Origin: Bacteroidales bacterium
GTDB taxonomy: Bacteria > Bacteroidota > Bacteroidia > Bacteroidales > WCHB1-69
DNA: 14,916 nucleotides
Direction: 5' to 3'
Assembly: GCA_016290715.1 (NCBI GenBank)
Contig: JAEEUY010000116.1
Location: 1 to 14,916 of the forward strand
The notes under the pieces were generated by a model. That model was not told the origin of the DNA and made no database searches. It worked only from the letters and a program-made list of their open reading frames with translations. A program made the translations under genes and the position numbers. This document shows, one piece after another, positions 6,471 to 14,302 of this stretch (the first letter of the stretch is position 1; each line of letters begins with the position of its first letter).

Positions 6471-7010
6471 ATGAGCACAATTACGATTGAAGACAAAAAA
6501 TTTGTCAAGTATATTACTGAAGATCAGATAAATGAAGCAGTAATAAAAGTTGCCAATGAAATTAATGAAGAGTATAAAAATGACATTCCGATTGTGGTTG
6601 TCATTTTAAATGGTTCTATCATTTTCGGTGCAGAATTACTAAAAAGACTCACTGTTCAATGTCGTTTAAGCTGTATGCGCGTAAGTTCCTATGAGGGACT
6701 GCATTCAACAGCTAAGGTTAAAAATTTGATTGGTCTTGTTGAAAATATTGAAAATCAACGCATTATTATTATTGAGGATATCGTTGATACAGGTAATACC
6801 TACGAATATATTCATCAGGAGTTGATGAATGCGAAGGTGAAAGATGTGAAAATTGCTACCATGACCTTCAAGCCTGATTCATATAAAAAATCGTTGCCTA
6901 TTGATTTTATCGGTTTGAATATTCCTGATAAGTTCATCGTCGGTCATGGATTGGATTACAATGGTTTAGGAAGAAATCTTCCCGATATTTATCAAGTAGT
7001 GGAGGAATAA
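6471..7010 (+). CDS. hpt: Hypoxanthine phosphoribosyltransferase
   Basis: The enzyme joins hypoxanthine (often also guanine) to PRPP, giving IMP or GMP and pyrophosphate, in cytosolic purine salvage. The 179-residue sequence has the PRPP-binding motif IIIIEDIVDTGNT at 98-110 with the paired acidic residues, the pyrophosphate loop ILNGSIIF at 45-52, and the flexible loop with Ser-Tyr at about 73-74 (VSSYEG). The C-terminal IPDKFIVGHGLDYNGLGRN block is typical of HPRT and separates it from adenine phosphoribosyltransferase. I chose the ATG at 6471 (MSTITIEDKKF) because homologues start close to this ITI-D-K-F block and because the promoter leaves a usable leader; the ATG at 6459 would add only MKIR. 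The stop lies 4 bp before adk, so the two genes are translated from one message. This hpt-adk order is common in Bacteroidota. Confidence 0.93.
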   Translation: MSTITIEDKKFVKYITEDQINEAVIKVANEINEEYKNDIPIVVVILNGSIIFGAELLKRLTVQCRLSCMRVSSYEGLHSTAKVKNLIGLVENIENQRIIIIEDIVDTGNTYEYIHQELMNAKVKDVKIATMTFKPDSYKKSLPIDFIGLNIPDKFIVGHGLDYNGLGRNLPDIYQVVEE

Positions 7011-7014
7011 GCAG

Positions 7015-7593
7015 ATGAAAAAATTTAATATTGTCATGCTGGGAGCCCCCGGTTCAGGTAAAGGGACACAGGCGCAGTTGATGGCGCAGGAATTTGGTTT
7101 GCAACATATTTCTACGGGAGAATTATTTAGAAAACAAATTGCTTCCAAAAGTGCTTTGGGTTTGGAAGCACAATCCTATATTGATAAAGGGAATCTTTGT
7201 CCAGACTCACTAACTATTAATATGTTATACGACTATCTTACGCATTTTGAGTCCGCAAAAGGGTTCATTTTAGATGGCGTTCCACGTACGATTCAGCAAG
7301 CTGAAATGTTGGATGGAGTTGGCATGAGTGAGTCGTTGAATGTTGATTTGGTGATTAATTTGAATGTTCCGGAAGATGAAATTATTCGCCGAATGCTGGA
7401 ACGTGCCAAATTGCAAGGGCGCAGCGATGATACGCCTGAAATTATTGAAAAGCGAATTCATAACTATTTTACACTAACTCGTCCTTTGGAAGATTATTAC
7501 CAAAAGAAAAGTATTCTTAGTCAAGTAAATGGCATGGGAACGATTGAGGAGATTTTTGAGGAGATTAAGAAGCTGATTGAAAATAAGTTATAA
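7015..7593 (+). CDS. adk: Adenylate kinase, short-LID type
   Basis: Adenylate kinase interconverts ATP plus AMP and two ADP in the cytosol. The P-loop GAPGSGKGT spans residues 10-18, and the AMP-site elements HISTGELFR and GFILDGVPRTIQQAE follow; Val at residue 89 replaces the more usual Phe or Tyr of DGFPRT. The LID is short (about 131-140, AKLQGRSDDT) and has no zinc-binding Cys residues. The length of 192 residues is normal for the Bacteroidota form. The start ATG at 7015 lies 4 bp after the hpt stop and gives MKKFNIVMLGAPG, with the strand leading into the P-loop at the expected distance from the N-terminus. It is in the middle of an apparent three-gene operon with hpt and ddh. In many relatives the next gene is obgE, which is not here. 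Confidence 0.96.
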   Translation: MKKFNIVMLGAPGSGKGTQAQLMAQEFGLQHISTGELFRKQIASKSALGLEAQSYIDKGNLCPDSLTINMLYDYLTHFESAKGFILDGVPRTIQQAEMLDGVGMSESLNVDLVINLNVPEDEIIRRMLERAKLQGRSDDTPEIIEKRIHNYFTLTRPLEDYYQKKSILSQVNGMGTIEEIFEEIKKLIENKL

Positions 7594-7609
7594 ATTAAAA
7601 TGTTGTGAA

Positions 7610-8470
7610 ATGAAAACAAAAGTAGCCCTTATAGGATATGGCAACGTCGGGTGTGCTGTAGAACAGGCCATTGTTGCTGCAGAAGATATGGAATTGGCTG
7701 GAATATACCACCATGATGATGATTTGGATGCTATCGTTGCCGATGTGGTAGTATTATGTACTCCTACCCGTGAAGTTCCTGATTTTGCTGTCAAGATGTT
7801 GTCGAAAGGAATCTCTACGGTGGACAGTTTTGATATCCATGGTCAAATTTATGATTTGCGCCAACGGTTGATGCCGCAAGCACAAAATAACCATGCGGTA
7901 AGCATTATTGCTGCCGGTTGGGATCCGGGTTCCGATTCGGTTGTGCGCGCCTTGTTGCTTGCCTTGGCCCCCAAAGGGATTACTTATACCAATTTTGGCC
8001 CCGGCCGTAGCATGGGTCACACTGTTGCAGTGAAAGCTATCAAGGGAGTTAAGAATGCCCTCTCTATGACCATTCCTTTAGGTACAGGCATCCATCGCCG
8101 GATGGTATATGTGGAGTTGGAAGATAACGCTGATTTCTCCACCGTTGAAAAGGCTATTTTACAGGATGATTATTTCGCCCACGATGAAACTCACGTAATG
8201 CAAGTTGATTCGGTGGATACATTGAATAATGTGGCACATGGGGTGAATTTAATCCGTCAGGGTGTTAGCGGAAATACACACAATCAACAATTTGAATTTA
8301 ATATGTCTATCAATAATCCTGCACTGACAGGTCAGGTTTTGGTGGCTTGTGCACGTGCAGCGCATCGCCTTCAACAGGAAAAACGCTATGGTGCTTATAC
8401 CATGATTGAAATCCCCCCAATATACTTGTTGGACGGGGAAGAGGAACAGTTGATTAGAAGTTTGGTATAA
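7610..8470 (+). CDS. ddh: meso-Diaminopimelate D-dehydrogenase
   Basis: This enzyme makes meso-2,6-diaminopimelate from tetrahydrodipicolinate, ammonia and NADPH in one step, a shortcut to lysine and to the peptidoglycan cross-linking residue. The 286-residue sequence has an N-terminal Rossmann motif VALIGYGNVG (residues 5-14), a VVVLCTPTREVPDFA block, STVDSFDIH, AAGWDPGSDSVVRA (WDPG at 104-107), FGPGRSMGH (129-137) and a C-terminal ARAAHRLQQEKRYGAYTMIEI block. These align along their length with the Corynebacterium Ddh; at 286 residues it is shorter than that 320-residue enzyme. I chose ATG 7610 because it places the Rossmann strand at the N-terminus; an upstream TTG at 7577 would overlap adk and add an unneeded tail. 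The gap from adk is 16 bp, so co-transcription is likely. The link with hpt-adk is not metabolic and may simply be chromosomal order. Confidence 0.92.
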   Translation: MKTKVALIGYGNVGCAVEQAIVAAEDMELAGIYHHDDDLDAIVADVVVLCTPTREVPDFAVKMLSKGISTVDSFDIHGQIYDLRQRLMPQAQNNHAVSIIAAGWDPGSDSVVRALLLALAPKGITYTNFGPGRSMGHTVAVKAIKGVKNALSMTIPLGTGIHRRMVYVELEDNADFSTVEKAILQDDYFAHDETHVMQVDSVDTLNNVAHGVNLIRQGVSGNTHNQQFEFNMSINNPALTGQVLVACARAAHRLQQEKRYGAYTMIEIPPIYLLDGEEEQLIRSLV

Positions 8471-8571
8471 AGGTTGGAAGGTATATTTTGCTGTGTATCA
8501 GTGCGAGGTTGTGCTGTGTAAAAATGTGAATCTTTTCGTTTTAAAAGCAGCGAAATCACAAAAAAATTGTG

Positions 8572-8579
8572 TACATTTG
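8572..8579 (+). promoter_or_regulatory. Putative promoter of the CoA-transferase gene
   Basis: TACATTTG followed by CA fits the Bacteroidota -7 box TAnnTTTG and shares the GTAC-TTTGC frame with the boxes at 3005 and 6436. Transcription would start near 8585, giving a leader of about 33 nt. It separates this gene from ddh, after which I see no clear terminator. Confidence 0.65.
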
Positions 8580-8617
8580 CAACCGTTAATTTTTGAAACA
8601 TATTAAAATATATAATT

Positions 8618-9277
8618 ATGGAGAAAAGTGAAATCCGTCAAGTTATTGCCAAACGTGCTGCCCGTGAGTTGCACGATGGTGATATTGTTAATTTGGGTAT
8701 AGGCATTCCTACTATGATTCCCAATTATTTACCAGAAGGGGTAACCGTTACTTTGCAATCAGAAAATGGTATGTTAGGGATGGGGGCTACTCCAGAAGAG
8801 GGAAAAGAAGATCCTAACTTGATTAATGCGGGTGGTGGCTACATCACTGCCGTTGAAGGTGCCGCTTCTTTCAGCTCGGCCACCTCGTTTGCCATTATCC
8901 GTGGCGGGCATGTGGATGCTACTGTTTTGGGCGCCATGCAAGTGGATGAAAATGGTGATTTGGCCAACTGGATGATTCCTGGCAAATTAACTCCGGGTAT
9001 GGGTGGTGCTATGGATCTTATCGTAGGTGCTAAAAAAGTGATCTTAGCGATGGAACATACGCAAAAGGGGAACCCTAAAATCTTAAAAAAGTGCAATTTG
9101 CCACTTACCGCTAAAGGTCAGGTAAACATGATTATTACCGAAATGGGGGTGATGGAAGTTACTCCTCAAGGGATTGTTCTGAAAGAAATTCATCCTGAAT
9201 TTACAGTGGATCAGGTGATTGCAGCTACAGAAGCGAAACTTATCATCGCAGATGATTTAAAACCGATGCAGTTGTAA
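8618..9277 (+). CDS. 3-oxoacid (acetoacetate-type) CoA-transferase, subunit B
   Basis: Family I CoA-transferases move CoA between an acyl-CoA and a free acid, such as succinyl-CoA to acetoacetate or acetyl-CoA to butyrate, and act as A plus B subunits in the cytosol. The 219-residue protein matches subunit B from end to end: RAARELHDGDIVNLGIGIPT, SENGMLGMG with the catalytic Glu at residue 49, NAGGGYITAVEGAASF, GGHVDATVLGAMQVDENGDL, GMGGAMDLIVGAKKV, MEHTQKG and ITEMGVMEVTPQG. The length is the family norm. The odd point is that it stands alone: a promoter lies just upstream, a terminator just downstream, and no subunit A gene lies within this window. The partner must be elsewhere if the enzyme works as usual. 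The exact substrates (scoB- or atoA-type) cannot be told from sequence; a role in short-chain acid fermentation is a reasonable inference. Confidence 0.92.
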   Translation: MEKSEIRQVIAKRAARELHDGDIVNLGIGIPTMIPNYLPEGVTVTLQSENGMLGMGATPEEGKEDPNLINAGGGYITAVEGAASFSSATSFAIIRGGHVDATVLGAMQVDENGDLANWMIPGKLTPGMGGAMDLIVGAKKVILAMEHTQKGNPKILKKCNLPLTAKGQVNMIITEMGVMEVTPQGIVLKEIHPEFTVDQVIAATEAKLIIADDLKPMQL

Positions 9278-9299
9278 TCGTTATTTATAATAGAATAGT

Positions 9300-9338
9300 A
9301 AAGGGCAGGTTGTTTTTAATAATCTGCCCTTTCTTTTT
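9300..9338 (+). terminator. Intrinsic terminator overlapping the end of the convergent U32 gene
   Basis: AAAGGGCAG (9300-9308) pairs with CTGCCCTTT (9324-9332), extendable by a G-T and two T-A pairs, followed by TTCTTTTT. It ends the CoA-transferase message 22 bp after its stop. The right arm lies inside the minus-strand U32 coding sequence and the U32 stop codon (9316-9318) sits in the loop. In the minus direction the tail CTTTACTATTCTATT is weaker, so it may be partly bidirectional. Confidence 0.88.
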
Positions 9339-11175
9339 GCGTTTTGATGACCTTCATCTCACATCGGTTGCAATCAAATTCCAAGCGAAAAATGAAAGGG
9401 CCATGTCGCAAGTATAAAGGTTCTTTCCAACTTTCTTGTGGATATTTTTGGGTCTTGGAGCAATGGCCTAAAGTATATTTGATGCAATGTTTGCAGGTCA
9501 TCACCACGGCTTCGTCGGGAGCTGCTTTCTCAAATGCAGGGGCCGTTTTCACAGCCCCATGTGTAAGGTAGAAGTCCTCCGCTTTCCGGTTCATGATGTT
9601 GGCCGTGAATGTGAGGCTCCGGTCATGACCCATCGGGAAATTGACAGGGGAATTGTGGGTAGTGTAACCCATGGGCCTGGGATGTGCTTGAAGGCGCGCT
9701 TTTAAAAGTAAATCAACGATTTCTCTCCGCCACCCGTTGATGGTTGCCACAGGGAAAAAGTAGGCATGCATCGTCTCTGTCTTTACCTGCGTAACGTCAA
9801 AGATTGTATTCCCCATTTTAGATAAATGGCGAATAAGATTGCTCTTGGCGGCTTCTTTATTTTGGGCAATCTCCTTGGGCGTGTCAATGTTTAGTTGTAC
9901 TTGTATGTGGTCTTCATCTTCAGCCCATAGAATGAATCCTTTTTCAGTTTCTGAAAGCGTAAGGGAAAGAGGTATCTTCCGTTGTGCGGATTCGCCGTCT
10001 AATTGCTGCATAAACACAGTGTCATAATTGCGGTATAGCATCATGCCTGCTTGCAATTCCGGAATTGTTTTCAGCGTAAAGATGCGATGGTTTTCAATTT
10101 TATTGATTCTAAATCCTTGCAGGTTCCCTTCATGGTTGATATAACTGAGCCCGTCGCCATTGTGTAAGTCAATGGAAGTGTTTACTTGAAAGCTGTTTTG
10201 ATGGATATCGGTGATGACACCCACGGGTTCGCCAATGGATTTGGAGGTGTCGGGGGTTACCATTATATTTTCTCTTTCATGGAGGAAATACTCTGTTTCG
10301 CCACGGGTGAATGTTTTGGCTACTTGAGGGGTGAAGTTAAAGGTGGTTTTCCCGGATGAGGCTTTGTTAAATTGTGTGTCTTGTTCTAAAAGGCGGTCAA
10401 GTTGCTGGCGGTAAAAGGCTGTGATATTTTTTACATAATCAATATTTTTGAGTCTGCCTTCAATTTTGAAAGAGGTAATGCCAGAATCCATCAGTTCGCG
10501 TAGTGAGTGTGAGCGATTCATGTCTTTTAAGGATAACAGATGGCTATGGGTGGCGATGGTTTTGCCATCGGCATCAAGTAGCGAATAGGGGAGGCGGCAG
10601 AATTGGGCACATTCGCCGCGGTTGGCACTCCTTCCCACACACGCCTGACTCATGTAACATTGGCCGCTGTAACTTACACAAAGAGCTCCATGTACAAAAC
10701 ATTCAAGTTCAATTTGGGTGGCTTGGCGGATTTCAGCTATCTGTTTTAGGGATAGCTCTCTGGCTAAAATGGTGCGTTGTAATCCGATTTTTTCCCAGAA
10801 TTGTATGCGTTCCACGGTGCGGTTGTCGGTTTGTGTGCTTGCGTGAATGGCGATAGGGGGGAGGGCTAATTCCAAAATGCCCATGTCTTGAATGATGAGC
10901 GCGTCAATGCCCACATCGTATAATTGGAAAATGAGTTTTCGTGCCACTTCCAGCTCGTCATCCGTAAGAATCGTATTCAATGCCACGTGTACATGGGCAT
11001 GATACTGGTGGGCGTATTGGCATAATTTTTCAATATCGGAGAGACTATTGCCCGCTGCACTGCGGGCACTAAAGAGGGATGCCCCAACATATACGGCATC
11101 GGCTCCGTGGTTGATAGCTGCTATTCCGCACTCTAAATTCTTTGCAGGGGATAGAAGTTCTATCTTTTTCGCCAT
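9316..11175 (-). CDS. Long U32-family protein, RlhA/TrhP-type RNA hydroxylase-like
   Basis: U32 proteins were named peptidases, but the characterised E. coli members TrhP and RlhA are needed for prephenate-dependent hydroxylation of tRNA U34 and 23S rRNA C2501. This 619-residue protein begins KIELLSPAKNLECGIAAINHGADAVYVG, the usual barrel start. It carries the U32 signature around residues 157-193 (ECFVHGALCVSYSGQCYMSQ) with Cys at 166, 173, 179, 189 and 193, candidates for an iron-sulfur site. The C-terminus has a second Cys set at 561, 564, 572, 602 and 605, in VMTCKHCIKYTLGHC and RLEFDCNRCEM. Length and this Cys-rich tail resemble the longer RlhA branch more than the 450-residue TrhP, so rRNA hydroxylation is my best inference. 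It starts 2 bp after the MORN-repeat gene and is probably co-transcribed with it. Its last codons form one arm of a shared terminator. Confidence 0.88.
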   Translation of the reverse strand: MAKKIELLSPAKNLECGIAAINHGADAVYVGASLFSARSAAGNSLSDIEKLCQYAHQYHAHVHVALNTILTDDELEVARKLIFQLYDVGIDALIIQDMGILELALPPIAIHASTQTDNRTVERIQFWEKIGLQRTILARELSLKQIAEIRQATQIELECFVHGALCVSYSGQCYMSQACVGRSANRGECAQFCRLPYSLLDADGKTIATHSHLLSLKDMNRSHSLRELMDSGITSFKIEGRLKNIDYVKNITAFYRQQLDRLLEQDTQFNKASSGKTTFNFTPQVAKTFTRGETEYFLHERENIMVTPDTSKSIGEPVGVITDIHQNSFQVNTSIDLHNGDGLSYINHEGNLQGFRINKIENHRIFTLKTIPELQAGMMLYRNYDTVFMQQLDGESAQRKIPLSLTLSETEKGFILWAEDEDHIQVQLNIDTPKEIAQNKEAAKSNLIRHLSKMGNTIFDVTQVKTETMHAYFFPVATINGWRREIVDLLLKARLQAHPRPMGYTTHNSPVNFPMGHDRSLTFTANIMNRKAEDFYLTHGAVKTAPAFEKAAPDEAVVMTCKHCIKYTLGHCSKTQKYPQESWKEPLYLRHGPFIFRLEFDCNRCEMKVIKTQKERADY

Positions 11176-11177
11176 CG

Positions 11178-12206
11178 TTAGTCCTCTTTTGGCAATTCTG
11201 TCTTGAACAGCATTTTAATTCCCATTGCATGGTCTCCTTGCGAAACAACGGGCTCTTCCGTTGGCGGTGACAAAACCACTTCAATGCTCTCTTTGTCAAT
11301 GTCGCGATATTTGAGAATGGCACTGTAAGCGGCCGTATAACTTGGATTGACGACGGTAAAATCGGTGAAATCCAAGAACTCAATGGCTGTCTCATAACTG
11401 TCGGTGCTGGTAAAGGTTTTCCCGTTTTTCATCGTGATGACCGTCTTGTCACCAGATTTGTGAAAATAGGCCACCAAATCCTGATTCACTTTTTGTCCAT
11501 TATTCCCTACATATAAATAGAGATAATGCTTCAATTCGCGTGAGTGATTGTACTCCGTCGATTTGCGGATTCGTCCCGTCTGATCATAGAAGTCCCAATT
11601 TCCTTGCCGTGAATTCTGATGGTATAACCCGCGCGAGGCTATCGTTTTATCCGGATAATATGACTCGGCAGCTCCGTTCATTTTCCCATTGATATATTCA
11701 ATTTTGGTGTTTAGGTTGCCATTGGTGAAAAAACTACTTTTAGTCCCGTTTAATTGGTCATCGCGATAGTTCTCCTCTTCCAAAAGGATGCCGGTTTGGG
11801 CTGAGAAAGTGCGCCAAATGCCGTCTTTCATTCCTTTTTTATAGCTTTCGGTATTGATTAGTGTGGAATTGTCATTATAATAGTTCCAAATGCTGTCTTT
11901 TTGCTGGTCAATAAAAATCCCTTCTGCTGCTTTTACTCCATTTTCGTGGTATATCGTGGTATAAACTTTGTGTACTCCCTGAATAAAAAGGGTAGTGCTC
12001 TTCAGTTTCCCATTTGCATGGTAGTATTTGAATTCGCCGACAGGAACATCGCTTTTGAAGTTTCCTTCGTACAACAATACTCCTTTGTCGTTGTATTTTT
12101 TCCAGAATCCTTGTTTCTTTCCTTTACTATCAGTTTGATTTATAGTCGTTTGTGCGAATGAGACGGAAAAAGAAAGGATAAAAATAAGAAGAAATCTAAA
12201 TTTCAT
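11178..12206 (-). CDS. Exported MORN-repeat (YwqK-type) protein
   Basis: The 342-residue protein has a signal peptide (MKFRFLLIFILSFSVSFAQ, cut near residue 19), so it is exported. Residues about 28-215 hold six or seven MORN_2-type repeats of about 22 residues, seen as GKKQGFWKKYNDKGVLLYEG, GEFKYYHANGKLKSTTLF, GIWRTFSAQTGILLEEENY, NGTKSSFFTNGNLNTKIEY and GNWDFYDQTGRIRKSTEY. The remaining 120 residues match no family I recognise. Databases often call such proteins YwqK-type antitoxins, but nothing here supports a toxin-antitoxin role: there is a signal peptide and no small toxin gene. MORN repeats fold as beta-hairpins and usually bind partners or membranes. It lies 57 bp after uvrB and 2 bp before the U32 gene; I see no promoter box in the 57-bp gap, so transcription may come from uvrB. 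Function is unknown. Confidence 0.85.
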   Translation of the reverse strand: MKFRFLLIFILSFSVSFAQTTINQTDSKGKKQGFWKKYNDKGVLLYEGNFKSDVPVGEFKYYHANGKLKSTTLFIQGVHKVYTTIYHENGVKAAEGIFIDQQKDSIWNYYNDNSTLINTESYKKGMKDGIWRTFSAQTGILLEEENYRDDQLNGTKSSFFTNGNLNTKIEYINGKMNGAAESYYPDKTIASRGLYHQNSRQGNWDFYDQTGRIRKSTEYNHSRELKHYLYLYVGNNGQKVNQDLVAYFHKSGDKTVITMKNGKTFTSTDSYETAIEFLDFTDFTVVNPSYTAAYSAILKYRDIDKESIEVVLSPPTEEPVVSQGDHAMGIKMLFKTELPKED

Positions 12207-12263
12207 GTTGGGCTGATTTTATGATGATAACTTGATTTTTTTCAGATTATTGTTAAAAAATGG

Positions 12264-14282
12264 TTATTTGTCGTATTCTTTCAGCAGTCTTTCTGATTCC
12301 AAGAGGGAATCTCGAAGTTCGGCTGCGAGGACAAAGTCAAGGTCTTTTGCGGCTTTTTCCATTTTTTTGCGAAGTTGTTTAACCCGGTTTTGAAGTTCTT
12401 CTTTGTTGAGGTATTTGCTTTCAGGTTCGGCAGCTATTTTAGATTTTCCGGTAGTAAGATTGTATTCTGTATTTTTTAGTGGGGATCGTTCTGTAGGAAG
12501 GTTGGTAACATCGGAACGGGACACACTACGCGGGGTGATGTGATGGTCTTCATTATAAGCCATTTGTTTTGCACGACGGCGGGCGGTTTCGTCCATTGTT
12601 GCTTGCATCGACTGGGTGATGGTGTTGGCATAGAAAATGACACGACCGTTGATATGGCGTGCGGCACGGCCTGCAGTCTGGGTTAAGGAGCGTTCACTGC
12701 GGAGGAATCCTTCTTTATCGGCATCCATAATGGCCACTAATGAGACTTCGGGGAGATCAAGTCCTTCGCGGAGCAAATTCACGCCAACCAATACATCGAT
12801 GGCTCCGGCGCGTAAATCTTGTAAAATCTCCACCCGTTCCAAAGTATCTACATCTGAATGAATATATTGTGTTTTAATGCCGATGCGTAGCAGATAGGTG
12901 GTGAGTTCCTCTGCCATTCGTTTGGTAAGGGTGGTAACCAAGACGCGTTCACTTTTGCCGACGGTGATTTCAATTTCTTCCAATAAATCATCCACCTGAT
13001 TGGTGGCGGGTCGTACCTCTATAATGGGGTCCAGCAGTCCGGTAGGGCGTACAACTTGTTCCACAATCACTCCGCCCGAACGTTCCAATTCGTATTGCGC
13101 AGGGGTGGCACTCATGTAGATGGTTTGTCCCGTAAGTTCTTCAAATTCATTGAATCGGAGGGGGCGGTTGTCTAACGCCGCTGGCAGGCGAAAACCATAA
13201 TCCACCAAATTCTGCTTTCGGGAGCGGTCGCCGCCGTACATCGCGCTAATTTGGGATACGGTTACATGGCTTTCGTCAATTACCAAAAGAAAATCATCGG
13301 GGAAAAAATCCAAAATGCAGAATGGACGGTCTCCTGGCTTCCGCTTGTCAAAGTATCGGGAGTAGTTTTCAATTCCCGAACAATAACCCAACTCTTTCAT
13401 CATCTCCACATCATACGTGACACGATCTTCCAAGCGTTTCGCCTCAAGGTGTTTGCCGATGGACTTGAAATATTCAATTTGTTCACCTAAATCTAATTGA
13501 ATTTGCTCAATAGCCTCATTCATAGATTGTTGTGAAGTAATAAAAATGCTTGCCGGATAAATGGTTAATTGTTCGATGGGGCCTATTTTGGCTCCGCTTG
13601 TCGCCTCAATTTCAAAAATATTTTCTATTTCATTATCCCAAAAAACAATACGGAAAGCATTGTCGTTGTAAGGCGGAAATATATCAACCGTATCTCCCTT
13701 AACCCGAAATTTGGCGGGTTCCAAGTCCAATTCGGTGCGTGAGTACAAGCTACTGACAAAGGCTAATAACAATTGGTTGCGGTCAATGGTCATTCCTTTG
13801 TGTATGTTGATGACATTCTTGGCAAAGTCATCCGGATTCCCTATGCCGTAAATGCATGATACAGAAGCGACAACAATTACATCGCGGCGACCGGATAACA
13901 GGGCGCTTGTTGCTCGCAAACGCAATTTCTCAATCTCTTGGTTAATTGACAAATCCTTTTCAATGTAGGTGTTGCTTACAGGCAGGTAGGCTTCCGGTTG
14001 GTAGTAATCGTAATAGGAAACAAAATATTCAACCGCATTTTCCGGAAAAAACTGCTTGAATTCACTATACAGTTGTGCTGCCAAGGTTTTGTTATGACTG
14101 AGAATCAGGGCAGGGCGGTTGGTTTCCGCCAGCACGTTGGCAATGGTAAAAGTTTTTCCGGAGCCGGTAACACCCAATAAAGTTTGGGCTTGTTCGCCCC
14201 TTTGGAGCCCTTCAACAAGTTGTTTGATGGCGGAGGGCTGGTCGCCAGATGGAGCAAATGAAGAGTGCAATTGGAAGTTCAT
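12264..14282 (-). CDS. uvrB: Excinuclease ABC subunit B (UvrB)
   Basis: UvrB is the damage-verifying helicase-like subunit of nucleotide excision repair; it is loaded on DNA by UvrA and then recruits UvrC for incision. The 672-residue length is nearly that of E. coli UvrB. Motifs in order are Walker A GVTGSGKT (37-44), HNKTLAAQLYSEF, the damage-sensing beta-hairpin YYDYYQPEAY (90-99), VASVSCIYGIGNP, the DESH box near 338 (VIDESHVT), YMSATPAQYE, VLVGVNLLREGLDLPEVSLV and motif VI QTAGRAARH. The C-terminal UVR domain, which binds UvrC, is present in the last 40 residues (LRKKMEKAAKDLDFVLAAEL). All key residues appear intact. It begins 20 bp after the secreted nuclease gene on the same strand, with no promoter box seen between, so read-through is possible. 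A SOS-type operator was not recognised. Confidence 0.98.
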   Translation of the reverse strand: MNFQLHSSFAPSGDQPSAIKQLVEGLQRGEQAQTLLGVTGSGKTFTIANVLAETNRPALILSHNKTLAAQLYSEFKQFFPENAVEYFVSYYDYYQPEAYLPVSNTYIEKDLSINQEIEKLRLRATSALLSGRRDVIVVASVSCIYGIGNPDDFAKNVINIHKGMTIDRNQLLLAFVSSLYSRTELDLEPAKFRVKGDTVDIFPPYNDNAFRIVFWDNEIENIFEIEATSGAKIGPIEQLTIYPASIFITSQQSMNEAIEQIQLDLGEQIEYFKSIGKHLEAKRLEDRVTYDVEMMKELGYCSGIENYSRYFDKRKPGDRPFCILDFFPDDFLLVIDESHVTVSQISAMYGGDRSRKQNLVDYGFRLPAALDNRPLRFNEFEELTGQTIYMSATPAQYELERSGGVIVEQVVRPTGLLDPIIEVRPATNQVDDLLEEIEITVGKSERVLVTTLTKRMAEELTTYLLRIGIKTQYIHSDVDTLERVEILQDLRAGAIDVLVGVNLLREGLDLPEVSLVAIMDADKEGFLRSERSLTQTAGRAARHINGRVIFYANTITQSMQATMDETARRRAKQMAYNEDHHITPRSVSRSDVTNLPTERSPLKNTEYNLTTGKSKIAAEPESKYLNKEELQNRVKQLRKKMEKAAKDLDFVLAAELRDSLLESERLLKEYDK

Positions 14283-14302
14283 GATGAGTAATGCGTTGTA
14301 AA

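Noticed and set aside
7577..7609. Upstream TTG start for ddh
   Set aside because: It overlaps adk and adds residues before the N-terminal Rossmann strand; the ATG at 7610 matches the family start.
8489..8520. Direct repeat TGCTGTGTA at 8489-8497 and 8512-8520
   Set aside because: Only two short copies 23 bp apart, no third copy, and no link to the promoter position; probably chance.
8534..8555. Hairpin TTTCG/CGAAA as a ddh terminator
   Set aside because: The stem is only 5 bp with a 12-nt loop and no T-run follows.
9316..11175. Collagenase-like protease
   Set aside because: The U32 peptidase name is historical; the characterised close families hydroxylate RNA, there is no signal peptide, and no protease catalytic triad is visible.
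11178..12206. Toxin-antitoxin module (YwqK antitoxin label)
   Set aside because: The protein has a signal peptide and MORN repeats, and there is no adjacent small toxin gene.
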